Shown in pieces: positions 47,446 to 62,200 of a stretch of DNA of 64,000 bases (position 1 is the stretch's first letter; each line of letters opens with the position of its first letter). The DNA is from Vicugna pacos (Eukaryota; Chordata; Mammalia; Artiodactyla; Camelidae). The position numbers and the translations under genes were made by a program. The stretch spans positions 106,742,257 through 106,806,256 of the forward strand of contig NC_132989.1 of assembly GCF_048564905.1 (NCBI RefSeq). Direction: 5' to 3'. The notes under the pieces were generated by a model that did not search any database, was not told the origin of the DNA, and saw only the letters and a list, made by a program, of their open reading frames with translations.

Positions 47446-50400
47446 CATCATACACGTACACACAGAAAGCTTAATTATAAATTAACTTGAGAATCTATGT
47501 ACTGGGCATTGCAGCAGCATGATTGTTAAGCTAGTGAAATATGGACTCAGGAATGTGAAATACCTTTTAATATCAATCAAAGTTTGTATTTTACCTTCTT
47601 TAAGACTTTCTATAGCTGCTTTAAAATATGTGCAAATTATTTTTTTCTTATTTTCTTGTTGTCAGATAAGTTACGAATTCAAAATAGATGAGTATATGGA
47701 AAAAAAAATACTCTTGGTTATCACTTTCTGTCATTAATTTTCATTTAAAAGATTTTTTAATTTTCTTAAATAGAATTTTGCTTACATCCTCTATACTTTC
47801 CAGTCACATTGTTCAGAACAGATTTCAATAATGGACAGTCGTCCGGAGAATGCATAGCTTGAGAAGATGGCCTGAAAACTTTAAGTACTCTCTTACAGAG
47901 AGTCTCCTCTTAGATTGAGGAGCCTGGACCTACTAATGTGGTGGAAGCTCCTTCTCATCCTTGGAGGCTGGGTTATGTTTGTGCACCCCTTTTTGCAAAT
48001 GTATGTGCATGTACAAGCTTATGGACTAAAACGTGCAAAAGAGGAAAATAGACAACTATCCTAAATCTGAGACGGATTAGAACAAATTTGGAATGGAATT
48101 TGACCCAGATTTCTCAGTTTCCACATTCCTGGTATTGTTTCCTAGAGGCCTCATCCATATTTTTGATTATTTACAATCAGTATTTTGTAACCAAGTTATA
48201 AGTAAAGTTTGGGAAAGATTAAAACCAAGTGCCAAAGTGAGATACCAAGAAATTTCAGGAATGGATATGGAGGGAGATAACAGACTACTAATTATATAGA
48301 AATAATAAAATCCTTCCCAGTGAGAAATTCCCAAGGAAGATGCACTTGAATTCTTTTAGACAACTTTAAAAGTTTTAACTTACTTTTTAACTTTTCAAAA
48401 CACAAAGTTGATTTCAATTATTTGACATTATTTCTAAGACTATTTATTGCTTGAAATTGAAAAATATGGTTTTTCTTTTACTAACTCTGAGAGTGGAGAT
48501 TTAGAGGTATTATTGATTTAACAAACAGTAAGAGGATTGCTGTTGAAATAAACACCTGTTTTGAAACAATTTTTATAAGTGTTGCTTATAAACACTGTCT
48601 AAACTTCGAAGATGGCTGAAATGTTGACTATTAGAGCCCTCTTTTCTTTCTGAGTGTTCTCTATATTTTCAAAGAATTTTATGTAAATACTTAATAAAGC
48701 TCTCTATAGTTCAGAAATCTAGATATAAACTGAGAATCTACAATACTTAAGACCATATAATCAACTCTTTTGATATTACAGGTATAATGTCTTCCTTTAA
48801 TTAAATTATATTTAAAGAAACACAAGCTAATTAAGTGTATACTGAATCACTTTTCCACCTTAGGTGATTGTCTGTGATGAGTTGAAAGGAGCAAGGCTAA
48901 TTTTTTTTCAAATAAATTTAAATTAGTACACAGTTATTACTATTTTGTTTATACAGTAATGGCTTAATTAAAATCACATGGTTTTCTAGACAGTAAAACT
49001 ACAGTTTCTTTTCCTTCTTTCTTTGTTATGTTTTCAGTGCCCCACAATTTTGTCCGTAGGTTCTTGTCACTAGCTGGCTGGGATCCTTGATTGGGTTTTC
49101 GTGGCAGGGAAAACATTTGTGATAATTCTAGTTGTAATTATAAGTGCCCTGTTTCTCTGTGACAATGCAAATAGTTGTGATTTGGTGAACTTGAAATACA
49201 GTGGGTTCTGCTATAAGCTTATTTTGTAAACACAAGCGTACTCCAAAGTGATAATTTTTGCATACTGCAAATTTTGTATTTGCTTATGCACTATTTGATC
49301 CATAAGAAATACAAGGTGAATACAGAAGACTGCATCCAACTGAATACACAATATGTGCACACACACACACACACACACTTCAGACATCTACCAGCTATGT
49401 CACTGCAGGTGTAATGAGCCCCCCCCACACCTACTCACATCATGTGTTACAACTTTCCCATCCTATTTCAGAGAACACATCTTCTATCCCTCGACTGTAA
49501 TTCAAGCTGCATCTTTTCCAATAGCCACTTTTATGAGCAAATTCAAGGGTTTTTTCTAAGATTAATTGCCATATTTATTGCAGCATTAATGTATTTCTTA
49601 AGCATTTAGCAGTTACAAACTGTTTTCATTAGGTTTCTGATTTGTAATTTATTATGTTACTGACAGTTTATAGGTGTTATTTTCCCATCTGAACAAAGTT
49701 ATATTTTACATATTTCTATCCTATCTTTTATTATTCCTATGCATATATATATATAATACATATAATAAAATGTATTTATATTTTATTATATTATGAATGT
49801 AATTATATTTTATTATATTAAACATTGTTCTATTAATGAATTTTCTTTTTTCTGAGTACTTTGGTCTTTTAAATAACACCTTTATCACCTTGATCAATAT
49901 ATATTTATTTATATACGTTAATATATGGTGTGGTGGGATGAGAGAAATAGGTGAGGGAGGTGAGGAGGTACAAATATCCATTTACAGAATAAATGATTCA
50001 AGGGTGATTCTGTATAAAAAAGAACAAAATATATATTTAAATAATTTCATCCATCTCTAATTATTTCCTTGGCAGAAAAAAAATGTTTGCAAATTAAGTT
50101 GTTGCTATTTCTTAATAAAATTATACATTTTGCAGTGTTGTGAAAATGATAAACTGACATCTGTGTAAAGTAAGCTACTTTTCTAATTTCTCCCAATAAG
50201 CAAAATCAGTAGGGCAGTGAGCTTACGATTTTATAGGGATGATTGGAAGAGTTTCTTAACTGGAAGGGGAAATGATCTGAAGAAGAAACAATGAAAAAGT
50301 ATAGAAAGGGAAACCAAATAAAATCATGCCACGGAGAAGTTAGCAGAAAAGGAAATGATGATAACTACAAAGCAACTCTCCAAATCAGAGCAGCTCTTTC

Positions 50401-50875
50401 CTTCTGTCTCATTCACTCGCTGTGCACCCTTCCTAGCTCTCTGGGAGCTCACGGCCCCTTGGGCATGCGGCATGGGTGAGCACCTACTGGTTTCCTTTCT
50501 TTTTTATCCTCTCTCTTTGAATTTTTTTTTTTTTGCAAAAATATTTGGATTTTTTAAATTAAATTCTTACGTGAAAATCCGTTTTTTATATAGTGCCTTC
50601 ACTGTGCAAAATCAACTTAAATGTTCTGACCTCTTACATTTGCAAATCCTTAGGAAGAACATTTCTCATTTCCTGCCTATTAAGTTGAACCCTCTGCTCC
50701 TCCCCAAATTCACTATGATGTAAACTTATTACTTGAATATTATCATTTCTGCTACTATGTCAGAAAAACTAGAGGATGTAATGCAGCAAACTGTACCTTT
50801 TTCTCTTCATTTCCTATTCAGTTAGTGAGGATCTTGTGAAATTTGATTTGCATAAATGTTTCTTTGTTAAGGATG
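47446..50875. other. Intronic sequence with simple repeats only
   Basis: Unique AT-rich sequence with a CA microsatellite near 49353-49378 and AT-rich runs at 49742-49830. No gene, LINE or LTR is recognised. Confidence 0.5.
49353..49378 (+). repeat. (CA)n microsatellite
   Basis: About 12 uninterrupted CA units follow TGTG. Confidence 0.95.
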
Positions 50876-50879
50876 CGAT

Positions 50880-51020
50880 TTGTGTAATGATAGAGAGGTC
50901 AGACTGCCTGGACCTTGGTCTGACTTCACCCATTTCGCCCGTGTGAACTCGATCAAGTAATTTAAAGGGAGAATATCATACCATCGCTCCCACAGCTTTA
51001 TGGTAACAATTACATGTGTT
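50880..51020 (+). repeat. MIR SINE
   Basis: AGAGGTCAGACTGCCTGGAC, then GTGTGAACTCGATCAAGTAA and GAGAATATCATACCATC follow the MIR sense strand, including the tRNA-derived 5' part. Confidence 0.65.
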
Positions 51021-52350
51021 TATAATTGTAGAGTTTGCTGCATAGAAAACTACCATAGTATTTTAAGCGTTATTATTCTGATTGCAGGAGTAAGTTAGGC
51101 TTGTGAAATTTAAACCATGAAAAAGTGGGATGCAGGAAGCTGACTGAAGTTATTTGAGTTAATTAAAAGAAATATTTTAGTAACATTTTTATAGAGATAT
51201 TTGGATTCACTATCCAAAGAAATATCACAAGAAATATCTGGAAATTTATATTTCTTCTTAAAATTCTGGTTCCTATTAATTTCTATGTGGGTTAATAAGG
51301 CTTAAAATTTCCAAAAATCTGGATATAAGCCAGAACTAAAACACTTCTACATTATAATCATCTGGTTTTGTCAAAAATATTGTTTAATCGCTAAAATAAA
51401 TAGCTAGAAACATATAAATAACTATCTCAAAAGACTATGGTGGCTTTTTGAATATTTCAGAAGCCGTAAGATATTACTCTTTGGTACATAATTTGGTTTC
51501 TGAAGATATTTAATCTAATGATATTTAACCTGACAGCTTCTAGTAATTACTAGCAGTCTAAAAAGAAGCCAAATAGAAAAAGAAAAAGAAAAGGAAAATA
51601 CTGGAGCATCGTGAAAGGGCAACCATTTATGGATTAGCTTTCTCATTTCCTTTGTGTCTCAAATTAGAAAAAAAATTGATTAATATGGCAAAATATTGTT
51701 TACTGTTAAATAAAATAAGTCATTATTGTTCTTGGTGAAATGTGGATGGGCGTCACCTCAAGAAATTTCTCATTTTATCATATCCCAGCAACTATGTATC
51801 TTAAGAAAAATCATTTCTGAAAATAACTGTGTTGAACATTATTTTACTGTTGTCTATAACGAGAGGGTTTGAGTTTTAAAATCTGGACTTTTAAATTATC
51901 ACTGACAAGGAGATTAAAAACAAACGCTGCCATCAAATATTATCATTGACAATATCCCTGTTCCCAATAAAGCCATACTTTGTTTTTCAATACAGGGGTT
52001 GACAGAATATTTCTCAAAGCTTCTTATCTTTCTGTCAGATAATGCCTATGTTATTATCATATTGTTTTTGTTCACTCACATCACTGTTCCTATGGAGTTG
52101 GTCTTTCAAAGTAAGCTCTCCTGCACTTTCAGGGGATTAACATCACCAACCAGTAAAGAAAATTGTACTAAATTATTTGGTCCTTTATTAACATTGCTGA
52201 AGATTAAAACACTTATGGGAATCATATAGAGAAAAACTGTGGGCACAGATCAATTTATTTCAGAGAAAATGAAGAATTACGATTAGTCTTCTCAATACCA
52301 AGGGTATCAGCAGGATAACACGAGAGGAGATGACCGATTCTACAAGTAAA
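51021..52350. other. Intronic sequence, nothing recognised
   Basis: AT-rich unique sequence without gene or repeat signal. Confidence 0.5.
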
Positions 52351-52354
52351 AGGA

Positions 52355-52560
52355 GTTTTCATTCATTTACTAAGCATTCTTCCAAGTGCTTTACGTTAAT
52401 TCCCACCGCAGCTCTATAAATGTGACAATAATGTTATCTGGATTTTATAGATGGGCAAACTGGAACACAGTAAAGTGAAAACATTCTCCCGAGGTCACAT
52501 GGGTAGTCTGTAGTGGATATGCGGTTCAGACGCTGCAGGTCGGCCGTTTACCACTAGGTG
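52355..52560 (-). repeat. MIR SINE
   Basis: CATTCTTCCAAGTGCTTTAC, GGATTTTATAGATGGGCAAA and CTCCCGAGGTCACATGGGTA follow the reversed MIR. Confidence 0.75.
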
Positions 52561-54140
52561 ATGTTGGCTGATCTATCAGCTTGAGGGTTGTTCATGTATC
52601 TCAGGGCAGCTGTAGAATGGCTCCAACCACTGAGGTCTTAATTAGCCTATGCTTCTCAGTCTTTCCCCAAACAACAAATCGTTTGGATTTGGGGAGGAGG
52701 AAACTAGGTGTACACTATGCATAGTTAATAATCTGCACATGTTTATTGCAAAAGATCCAAGATTTGTTCCTACATGCCAGCACTCCTTTCTCCATCACTG
52801 GTAACGACTATCTTGTGATACAAAGAACTCATCGTGCATTGTGTATTACGGCCTACTCAAGTCATGCTCTTTGCCTGCCTTCTGCATTAAGACACACAGA
52901 TGCTTATCTTGTTCCATTTACACGCACTTAGGCTTCAGAATTAGGTTTTTCCTTTGCATTCACGATTCTTCCACCTTTAGTCTTCCACGGTTTATGTTTG
53001 TTGTCTGTTTTTGTAATCTAGTTTATTCATCCTATAATTTTCTATCATAAATCAAGACAAACCTAGAAATTGAATCAATTAAGTTTCAATTGATTTCTTT
53101 AATGAAATCCTATTTGACAAGTTTCTGTCTCAAAATTATGTAACCTAGCACTAAGAACATAAGACTCAGCAATTTTCATCAGGCAAACTTCTCCCACATT
53201 TATAAGTCTGAATGGGACACCAGGGGAGAGAAATGCGAAAGCACGGCTGACTTAGTGTCAACTTTAGACTCTTCTAATTCTAACTCGAATGAAACATTAG
53301 GAAGTTAAAAAGGATCTGTTGAGTAAATAAACAAGGGTATTGTCAATGGTGTATTCACTTGAAATATTTTGAAAGCAATGCTTTTACCCATTACAACTTC
53401 TAGTGTTAAATTTTCTTAATTATTTTCCATTGTAACTGAAAGAGCTTGTTCTATTCACCGAATCTTAGATTTGATGTAAGAAGCACAGAAACTCGCAACC
53501 TGAGAGCACATTAATGCTCGTCAGTTTTCTCTTTGACTAACTGCTCAGTCCCTGAACTTTACCGGCTTCTTAAATTGATAAATTACTTGAATAACATAAT
53601 CTACTCTACTTTTTTTTGAGCAAAACCTTAACCCTTGCCCATAAATCTCTAATAAATTTCAAACTGGTGTGTGTGTGTCTAAGTGCTTACTGGGTGTTTC
53701 TGCTTGATACACACCAGTGCTACAAGCTATGATATATGCACTCAGAGTGTCCACTTCTTTTCTTTTCTCAACACTTACTCATTTGGCTGAGCCAGATAGT
53801 AACCTAGACATCTTTCTAGAATTGTCCTTTTATTTCACCTCCTTAGACTTAATCTATCTTCGTGGAAGTTTGACAAATTCTCTATAGTACATTTTGATTC
53901 TCTCAGCTCTTCTTCATTCCCATTAATAATAGATTATCATTTGTCATTTTCCTCAAAAGTATAGCAAAGTCACCCAGCTGATCTGCTGTCTCCTGTGTTG
54001 GGTTCCCTGGATTCTCTCATCCCTGTGGAGCAGAAATCCTGGAGTGGGTTTTGAAAGGTAGATGAATATCTTGAAACTTTTTGTAAAATTATTATTTCCA
54101 GCCTCATCAAAGACTTCTTCATATCCGTGCAAAGTGAGAA
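52561..54140. other. Intronic sequence, nothing recognised
   Basis: Unique sequence. A 10 bp inverted repeat (ACTGGTGTGT / ACACACCAGT, 53663-53718) could form a small hairpin, but is built on a TG run. Confidence 0.5.
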
Positions 54141-54149
54141 TGAGCTGTT

Positions 54150-54965
54150 TAAGGTATATCTTACCATGTTATTAACGTACTTAAAATTCTTCAGTATTTC
54201 CCAATTTTTAGAAGTAAAAGTGTCACAGAAGCCCCTTTATGTTCAGATATTTGATTCAGTCTTTAGCCACACATCTAACCATCCTTCAGTGCATAACACA
54301 CACTTTCTGCTTTCCTTCTTTGCCCTCTCTAGTAATAAATGTTTATATTCCTTACAATCTATGCAGATAGACTGGTTATTTCATGTAATTTCTTCTCACT
54401 GGCAGAATTTGCTATTACTTAAAAGTCCTATATTGAAAGCATAACTAATTTGCACCATTACTTTACCTTAATCCATTAAATCATTTCCATATTTTATCTG
54501 AAAAAAAACCTTTAGCAATTGTTAATAAAAGGCATCATCTTTATAGAGTTTACCAATATAAGCTTCTCTTGGTCCTTCCCTGCTAATCTTTTGTGTAGAA
54601 TTCTCTCTGTGACTATTATTCTCCAGACCAGTAGGGGAATCTACCCCCTTCCCCACTTCCCTATTTCCCCTACTCCCACTCATTTTTCAGATCTCCTTCC
54701 AAATGTAGCTTCTCCTTGTGCTCAGCTTCCCCTTTCAGTACGTCACAAAATACTGGACCAGAAGAGTCAATGTTGCCTGAGAACCTGTTAGCTAAGCAAA
54801 TTCTCAAGCCTCACCAAGATCTTCACGTATACCAAGACACTAAGATCCAGAAGATAGAAATTGTTTTGTTTTGCTTTGTTTTAGGTTGTTGGTGTTAACT
54901 ATTCTGTTTGCCATACTTGTACCTGGCATAGAGTAGGCGCTCAGTAAATATTTGCTGAATACTGA
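54150..54965 (+). mobile_element. L2 LINE, 3' part, sense
   Basis: ACTTAAAATTCTTCAGTATT, TTTTCAGATCTCCTTCCAAA and the end ACCTGGCATAGAGTAGGCGC with TCAGTAAATATTTGCTGAAT follow the L2 sense strand to its 3' end. It is ancient, and decayed in the middle. Confidence 0.65.
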
Positions 54966-55056
54966 ATACACAGGTGAAATCGTTTCTGGTTTTTCCCTTG
55001 ACCTTTTTGTTATTCTGTAACCTCATTACTCTGATCTATTTCTTTCCCTCCACAGG

Positions 55057-55085
55057 TAGATAGATAGATAGACAGACAGACAGAC
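55057..55085 (+). repeat. (GATA)n(GACA)n microsatellite
   Basis: Tandem TAGA units pass into CAGA units. Confidence 0.95.
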
Positions 55086-56749
55086 ATATATGGATATACT
55101 TACATACCTATATATGGAGATTATATATGCATACATACATATACACATACATTATTGAGATATGTTGAATTTTCCAGTAATACATATTTTCCTCTCATTT
55201 TCTCAGGCAGAGTGATCATTATAAAGATTGCACAAACCAAGCTTGATCTAATATTCTGTTCTAAAAATTTATTTTACTCTATGACTGTCTATATAAACAC
55301 AGTATGTTACACTCAAGGTGTTGTGAAAAACTAGGAATCAAATCATTTAGTATCTCAATTTGGGGTATATTATTTTATTCCTAGTTTAAATATAGCCTCA
55401 CAAACAATTATGGTTTAATACAGCAAAATAGACCAGTTTTAAACCATTTAGATTACTGAAATTTATATAGATGCAGTATTAGCACAAGGAAACAGATGTT
55501 TGTCCTGGTATGACTGTTTCAGGGCTGAGATGTCATCCACTCAGGGAGCATAATGATAGTTGACCTTGTAGTGACCTCCGTTTCTTGTTTTTGACAATTA
55601 AGAAACATCATTCATTACAAGACTATGTTCAATTATTTTTAAAAATCTTTCATTCATACATCTTCTAAACCACACTGTGCTCTTTGACTTTCATTTATTT
55701 CATTCAAAACTGAGCTAATCTGATAAGTCTTTTATTATTTTATATGATAGTGACAGTAATTCTCTGCAGAACTCTTGATAGACACTTATCTCTTATTAAT
55801 TAAATGGCTAGCATTTACATTTTAAATTATTATAACAGGTCTTTTATGATAGTGGTCTCGTGCCCTAGAAGAATAGAGAAATATTTAAAATAAGTGGAAG
55901 GTCATTATCATCTTATATGTTTTTTCAAAGCTAATGAGAATCATAGAAACTAATAGAATATTAATGAGGTCTTTATGTCAGTTTAAAAGTCTGAGTGAAA
56001 ATGTTGTAACAATATACATTCAAATGCTTTCTTCGATGCGTGCAAAGACCACATACTCCCAGACTCACAGAGAGTATCCTAGTGTTGTCTCTTTCAAAAT
56101 GCACAGGAAAAATAAAATGTCATTGCATATAAAGGTTTTTAATTTGTAACTACCAAGGTAGTCATTTCAGATAATTTGTCCATTCAAATTTATATTTTTG
56201 CATTGACAATGTCCCTGTCATTATATCAAAGTAATCAATAGATCAACTACAGTTTTGGAGGAAATGAAAGAGTATTTCATGTTTGATTACCTTTATTATT
56301 ACTGGTAAAACTAAATACCCCAAAATATTTTGAAACACTTTTCACTATTGTGAATGTCACATGGCTAATTAGGGAGTAAAAAATACAACTAAACTGGTGT
56401 TCTAGCATTGTAAGTAAATTCTTATTGTAAATGGCATTTTTTTGGTATATCAACCACATTGAGGTAAGGACAATTATCAATTGGATTTTTAGGTTAAAGA
56501 TTAAAATAATTCATCAATGTGAGGACATTCAAATATATAAAACTTTGTAAAACAAGGTATTTGAGTAAAAATACATTTGGACCCTTTGATAAAATAATAT
56601 AAGTACATGTATACATTTATCTTTTGTTTAAATTGGTAAATATACTATATACATTATCTGTAATAAATAATAATATTTAAATAGTCTGTTAAATTACTTT
56701 GAATATTACTCCTATTTTTGTATCACTCAGGATTAGCAAACTATGCACA

Positions 56750-56810
56750 TATGTGTGTGTATATATATATGTATGTATGTGTATATATATATATATACAC
56801 ACACATCTAA
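56750..56810 (+). repeat. (TG/TA)n simple repeat
   Basis: Alternating TG, TA and GTAT runs end in CACACAC. The two ends are self-complementary. Confidence 0.9.
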
Positions 56811-58969
56811 TCAGTACGTATTATGGATATAAGTCTCACGAAAAATATTAGACTTTGAAATCCTGAAAGATGCTCTTATGGCTTTAGGATAAGAACAATA
56901 CATAATGTGTTATAATAATTAACTGATTGAATATTAAATATATACTATTGATGATAAAATAGTAAATGTTTAATTCATCAAATTGTTATTTTATATAGAA
57001 AGCAATGGTTTGATCTATTCTGTACAGACAAAATATGAAATGCTTTGACTCATCATAAATACACATTCTTGTTAATTCTACACTTATCACTTGACCCATG
57101 TATCATAGTATTTCTTTGTTTCCATCATTGTCAATTTAGTTTTGGGGGACAAAATTATCTTCTCAGAAAAACTAATTGCTAACTTAAAAATAAAAACATA
57201 TTTTATACAAATGCAACAGATTAAGGAATTGGGATTTAATTCAAAACTTTATTAAAATTGACAGTTTAAACATTAAAAAATATACTTGTGTGCCAATTCA
57301 TATTATAACTTTAAACTTAAAGATTTACTTGAGACTGAATTAATTTTTATTTGATATATTTTTTCTTCATTTCGCATATCTTCCCCTATCTCCCAACACA
57401 AACTTAGACACATGAACTTAGACAAGGGCACAAATAATTCTTTCATTAAATATAATGACCATTATAAACTGTTAATGTCCTCAATCTTTCCCAGTTGTGT
57501 GCCCTTACTTCTTGTTTGTCTTCCTCCACTCCTATTACAGGTTTTGTGACATTGAAATATTCTAGGTGTCTTTGGATGCAGAACAATTTGCCAAAAAACA
57601 TTTTGCTTTTGGGAGACTGATTGAAATCAAAAGATTTTTGGGAAATTAACCTATAGCTATTTCTATCTGCTTACAAAACAACTTTTTAAAATTTTTCACT
57701 GGTGCCACAAACTCAACATGTTAAAAACAACAGCCATATTACTTCCTGAAATAACTTTTTAGTCACGTGTTTTTCATTGGCTGGTGTCATAGTCTATCAT
57801 CTATTTTCCCAGAGCCGACATTGGAATATATATTTGATTATTCCTTCCATTCATCATTTAGGATGGGTCATCAAAACTTAACATCCCTTTTCATGTAAAA
57901 TCTGTGATGGATAATCTTTGTTTTAATTCTGTTAAAGGACATTATTACATTTTCCTTAGCTTTTCTTACTAGTGTAATTAAGTTCAACTTGAATTTAGAT
58001 TCCTTTCTCTCAATCCATTGTGTAGAACAGTACAATATTTTTCCTACTAAATCACTGCTCTTTGTATCACATATTCTGTAATAATACTCTATCGCTAATT
58101 ATTTAAAATCTGAAGTTCTATATTATCCAGACATTTCTCAAGTGCTCACCACCATAATAATAATTCTCTGAATTACATAATCAAATTTCTTTCTTAGGTT
58201 AACTCCCTCACTGTTCCCTAATCCAATACTGCATTTCCATGTGCAAATGATTTCTATTTTTGGAAGAGTACCCATTTTCACGTTAATGTCCTGATCCATT
58301 CTCCCTTTCCATTCATAACTTACATATTTCTTGAGCTTCAAACATATGAAGATCAACAATTTGCATTTTTAAATGAAAACCTATAATGATGTAATCAATA
58401 GCACAGAATTCTATTCTTGTATTCTGCTATTGCCTAACTAGCATAATTGAAAGTTGCTGATAAGAAGCAGTTATTAAATTATCAGATGTCTTTTAGTCTT
58501 CCATCCTACAAAGAATAACATTGGGCACATAGCAACTATATGAATATTAATCAATAGTTTTAAACTTAAGTCTTTTTAGGCAATAAAATATAAATATATT
58601 TTGGTTATTTGACAATTCATTCCCCACTGTATTACTTATGTAGAAAAGTTTTTACTCCAGAAAACAAAAATGTATCTAACAATTACAGGAGTCTAAAATT
58701 GCTTTTACTTATTTTGAGATAGTTTATATAATTTTATAATGTATTATTTCATGCTGCATAACACATTAATAGTAAATACTGATGATAATAGTAGAATTTC
58801 ATGTAGATTCTTTCTACAATATTCCTGATACACACTAGTATGGTTCTAAGGTTTTCTTTTTCTTTTTTAACATTCATCTTTATAAATATGTTGAGAATTC
58901 TCTTACAGAAACATTCTCCCAATTATTACCATGATTGTTGTCTACCCTGTGGAAGTCTTCATGCTCATG

Positions 58970-59085
58970 TCAAGCCATTCATTCTTTCAAATATATTTAT
59001 GAATACCCAACTCTATGTCATTCATTCTTTTACATGTGGATATACAGAAAAAAATATGATCCTTGCCCTCAAGGACAATTTCAGA
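58970..59085 (-). repeat. L2 LINE 3' end fragment
   Basis: CATTCATTCTTTCAAATATA, then GATCCTTGCCCTCAAGGACA follows the reversed L2 3' end. Confidence 0.6.
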
Positions 59086-59087
59086 AA

Positions 59088-59232
59088 TTCTTCATGCCTT
59101 AGTTTCCAGAGCTCTAAAAATGGATGTAATGGTACCAGCCTCAGGTTTCTTTTGAGAATTGACTGGTTTAATGCAGTGAAGAGTTTAGCATTGTGTCTCA
59201 TACACAGGATATGTTCAATAAATGCTAGCTTA
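59088..59232 (+). repeat. MIR SINE
   Basis: CTTAGTTTCCAGAGCTCTAA, ATGGATGTAATGGTACCAGC and the tail GATATGTTCAATAAATGCTA follow MIR in sense to its 3' end. Confidence 0.8.
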
Positions 59233-62200
59233 TTTCAGAGCAATCTATGATGGCATCACTATTTTTTTTTAGAAATTAAACTTAAATATAGTTTAATGTG
59301 ATTTTATTATATTAAAAACATTGTACTGGGAATGGTCCATTAGCTTTACAATTGGCATCACTATTTTTGATGGACATCATAAAAGAGACTCACTGTCAAC
59401 ATATATTTAAATAAAATTCAAAGTATCTTTATATGTAACTTGGGGTTATTTTTAAAGTTTTTCATCCTTTCAGATATAGTCAGTTTTTCTACCTATGTTG
59501 GATTTTGATTTATTGAACCTGGAGTTTCTCTCAGTTTTGCACAGTATACACATTCGACCAGCTTTCACCTATGTCAACATATTAATCACAAATACAGTAA
59601 TAACTTTACAGGACTGATGAATCCTCTAAAGCCGTTCTAAATGCTGTTACACATTTATCTTGAGTTTCACACTAATTTTCCCATAGAAAATTGGATCTTG
59701 AGAGAGAAATTTAGGATATTTTGAGTGTCCCTAAATATTATTTCCTCTGGAACAAATTTCTTTACTAATTTAAAGGGCTAGTAGAGTGATCATGGCAAAT
59801 ACAGCATTATAATCAAAGTCACTACCTTTTGTGAAGGTTCCACAATATACTGTAGTTAGATTAATATGTCACGACTTATTGCTTAATGCAAGTTACTTCA
59901 GAGAAATAAATTCATTTCTTCAAAATTCTTGCACACTGTTACTTCAATAATTTATTCCACTGTGTTGTGTAGACACCTGTCATGTTTGGCATTCATTTTG
60001 TAGAATCGATTTTAGGAAATAAACTTGTTAATATATTAATTATAAATATTTATAAATTCTAAATGTTTTTTTCTCACCAAATCCATGAACTATATGCAAA
60101 AGTTAAGATACTGATGTATTTAATAATTTTTTTTCCAATTTTTAAAGTTCCTCTTATTCAAGGCTAAAGAAAAACTTCCTGAGAAAGAATTTCATCCTGT
60201 GACATAGAATTTCAATCCTCAAAACATTTCACATGAAATATTAATACACTTATTGAAAATGAATAAAATGAAAAAACGTTCACTGGTCAGATAAACTGAG
60301 AATTAGAGTTAAAGAATGTTAAATAGGTTTACACAGTACAAGACTTATCAATGCCTTTAGTATGTAACATGGTGAAGCAGTCCAGAGGGAGGTGGTCGCT
60401 TCCATTTTCTTACTCATCAAACATCACTCATTAAAAATTATGTTATTTTCTTTCCTTTAGAGATTATCAGTCAAGCTTGGTTTTCTCCCAAATCCACTGG
60501 AAAAATTTTGGCTTCAAAGAGTCTTAGATTAAACTTGCTCCCAAGGTCACTCTAGCAGGCTAAGAATTTAAGATTTAGGTGTAGGACTCAAAATCAAATT
60601 AACTCTTTCAATCAATGTCTATATACTTAAAAGGACTTTATCATTCTTATAAAACTTTAAGGTACAGAGAATGATCAAGTTCATATTTATTTGTAAATAT
60701 CAGATATAACCAATACATGTTTTGTATATTGTGAAATATTGCAAAAGTAAAATTGTACATTATAATTTTGCAGGAAGATAGAACCATTTTATTTCCTCAC
60801 TAAGGCAATTTCCTCTGATTAAATTCTGTCATTATTTCAAAGAACCCAAAAATGCCCAAATGGCCATTAGCGATATAAAAGGAAATGTTTTTGAAAGCAT
60901 TAATTTTGTTAGTTTTAATGCACAGTTGCATTATTGTAATATGTAAATATCTGCAAGAAAAAAACCCACAAAGCTGTTAGATGAGTACTTTAGTGTAATT
61001 TCCAGCTTTAGAATAATTTCCAGAGTTTTAGGTGACCTTTTCTCATCAATGTTACAACAAAATAGGGAATTAAAGTAGATACATTCATGCTCCTAATTTT
61101 TGTACCAATTTCCTCAAGTCCTCTTTGTTCATTTTGCATTGTTTCTAAAATTATACCATCTAGATAAATCTACCTACTTATTATTCTCACATACATAGTA
61201 TTTTATTTTTTAAGGAAATGAACGCATGGATGCAATATGCTATAATTTTCAATACAGCTATATCTTTTTTCCTGCACATTTTGCTTTAATTTCCCACACT
61301 ATACATGTCATGAGTAAAACAAAAGCTCTTTATAAATGCACAAATAGGGAAAAATAGGACAGATACAATAGTACGCCATTTACTGCTCATCACACTGTTA
61401 TGAATTATACAGGAAAGGTGGAACGGATAGTTATTAGAAAAGGCATTTTAAGTATTTTATTAGACAGGATGTGGGACCCCAAGCTTCTCAGACTAAAGCA
61501 TGGAGATAATACAAGCTGTGCAATTATGTAGGTTTCAGGTGATAAACTACATATCTATGACATTGAAGCATAAAGTCACAGCAAGAACTCTTGTATGGTG
61601 ATATTTACCTCCATTACGCACAGTAAGAAACAGCACACTGGGAGACTAGATGACCCATTTGTTGTTCTTTTTTTCCTCAGAATATCTGTGTGGCATTTCA
61701 TCACACCACTGTTCAAATGGGTAGCATATGCTAGCTTGAAATAAATGCCAGCATATCAAGATGAATTGTAAAGTCTCAATGGCATCTTGAATATTCTGGG
61801 TAAATGCTTAGATATATTTTCATGTGAAGTATGACCAATTTTTACAACATGCTCCCTTGTATGAGAAACATCTGTAAGATGGTATACACACACACACAAA
61901 AATACAAAATAAATCAGTGAAAAAAGTAAGCCAAAGTGGTGACTACTTTTTATTACCTCTCATATATTTTCAGTTATCCACTGGGCATAGGAATCTCAGT
62001 GCACGTGAATTTGAATTTGAACTGAGACATGTTTAATATGAATTATTTTGTTCTCCCAAGGTGAAATATAAATGAAAAAGCTGACTTGTATCATGCCCTT
62101 TGGGCTTGGCTTGCTACAAATCTGCAGTCTAGACCCAGCTTCTAAAAGGTTGGTGGGGTGGACAGTGTCAAGCATTAGGTGACCCCTAAACACAAGGGAG

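Larger units (their letters stand above)
54966..58965. other. Intronic sequence, simple repeats only
   Basis: About 4 kb of very AT-rich unique DNA. A (GATA)n(GACA)n tract lies at 55057-55085 and a mixed TG/TA tract at 56750-56810. No gene or transposon is recognised. Confidence 0.5.

Noticed and set aside
53663-53718. Hairpin with 10 bp arms as a possible small RNA
   Set aside because: The arms are mostly TG/CA repeat units, so pairing is expected by chance.
58840-59250. 136-codon + strand frame
   Set aside because: Its second half overlaps L2 and MIR fragments, and it shows no domain.
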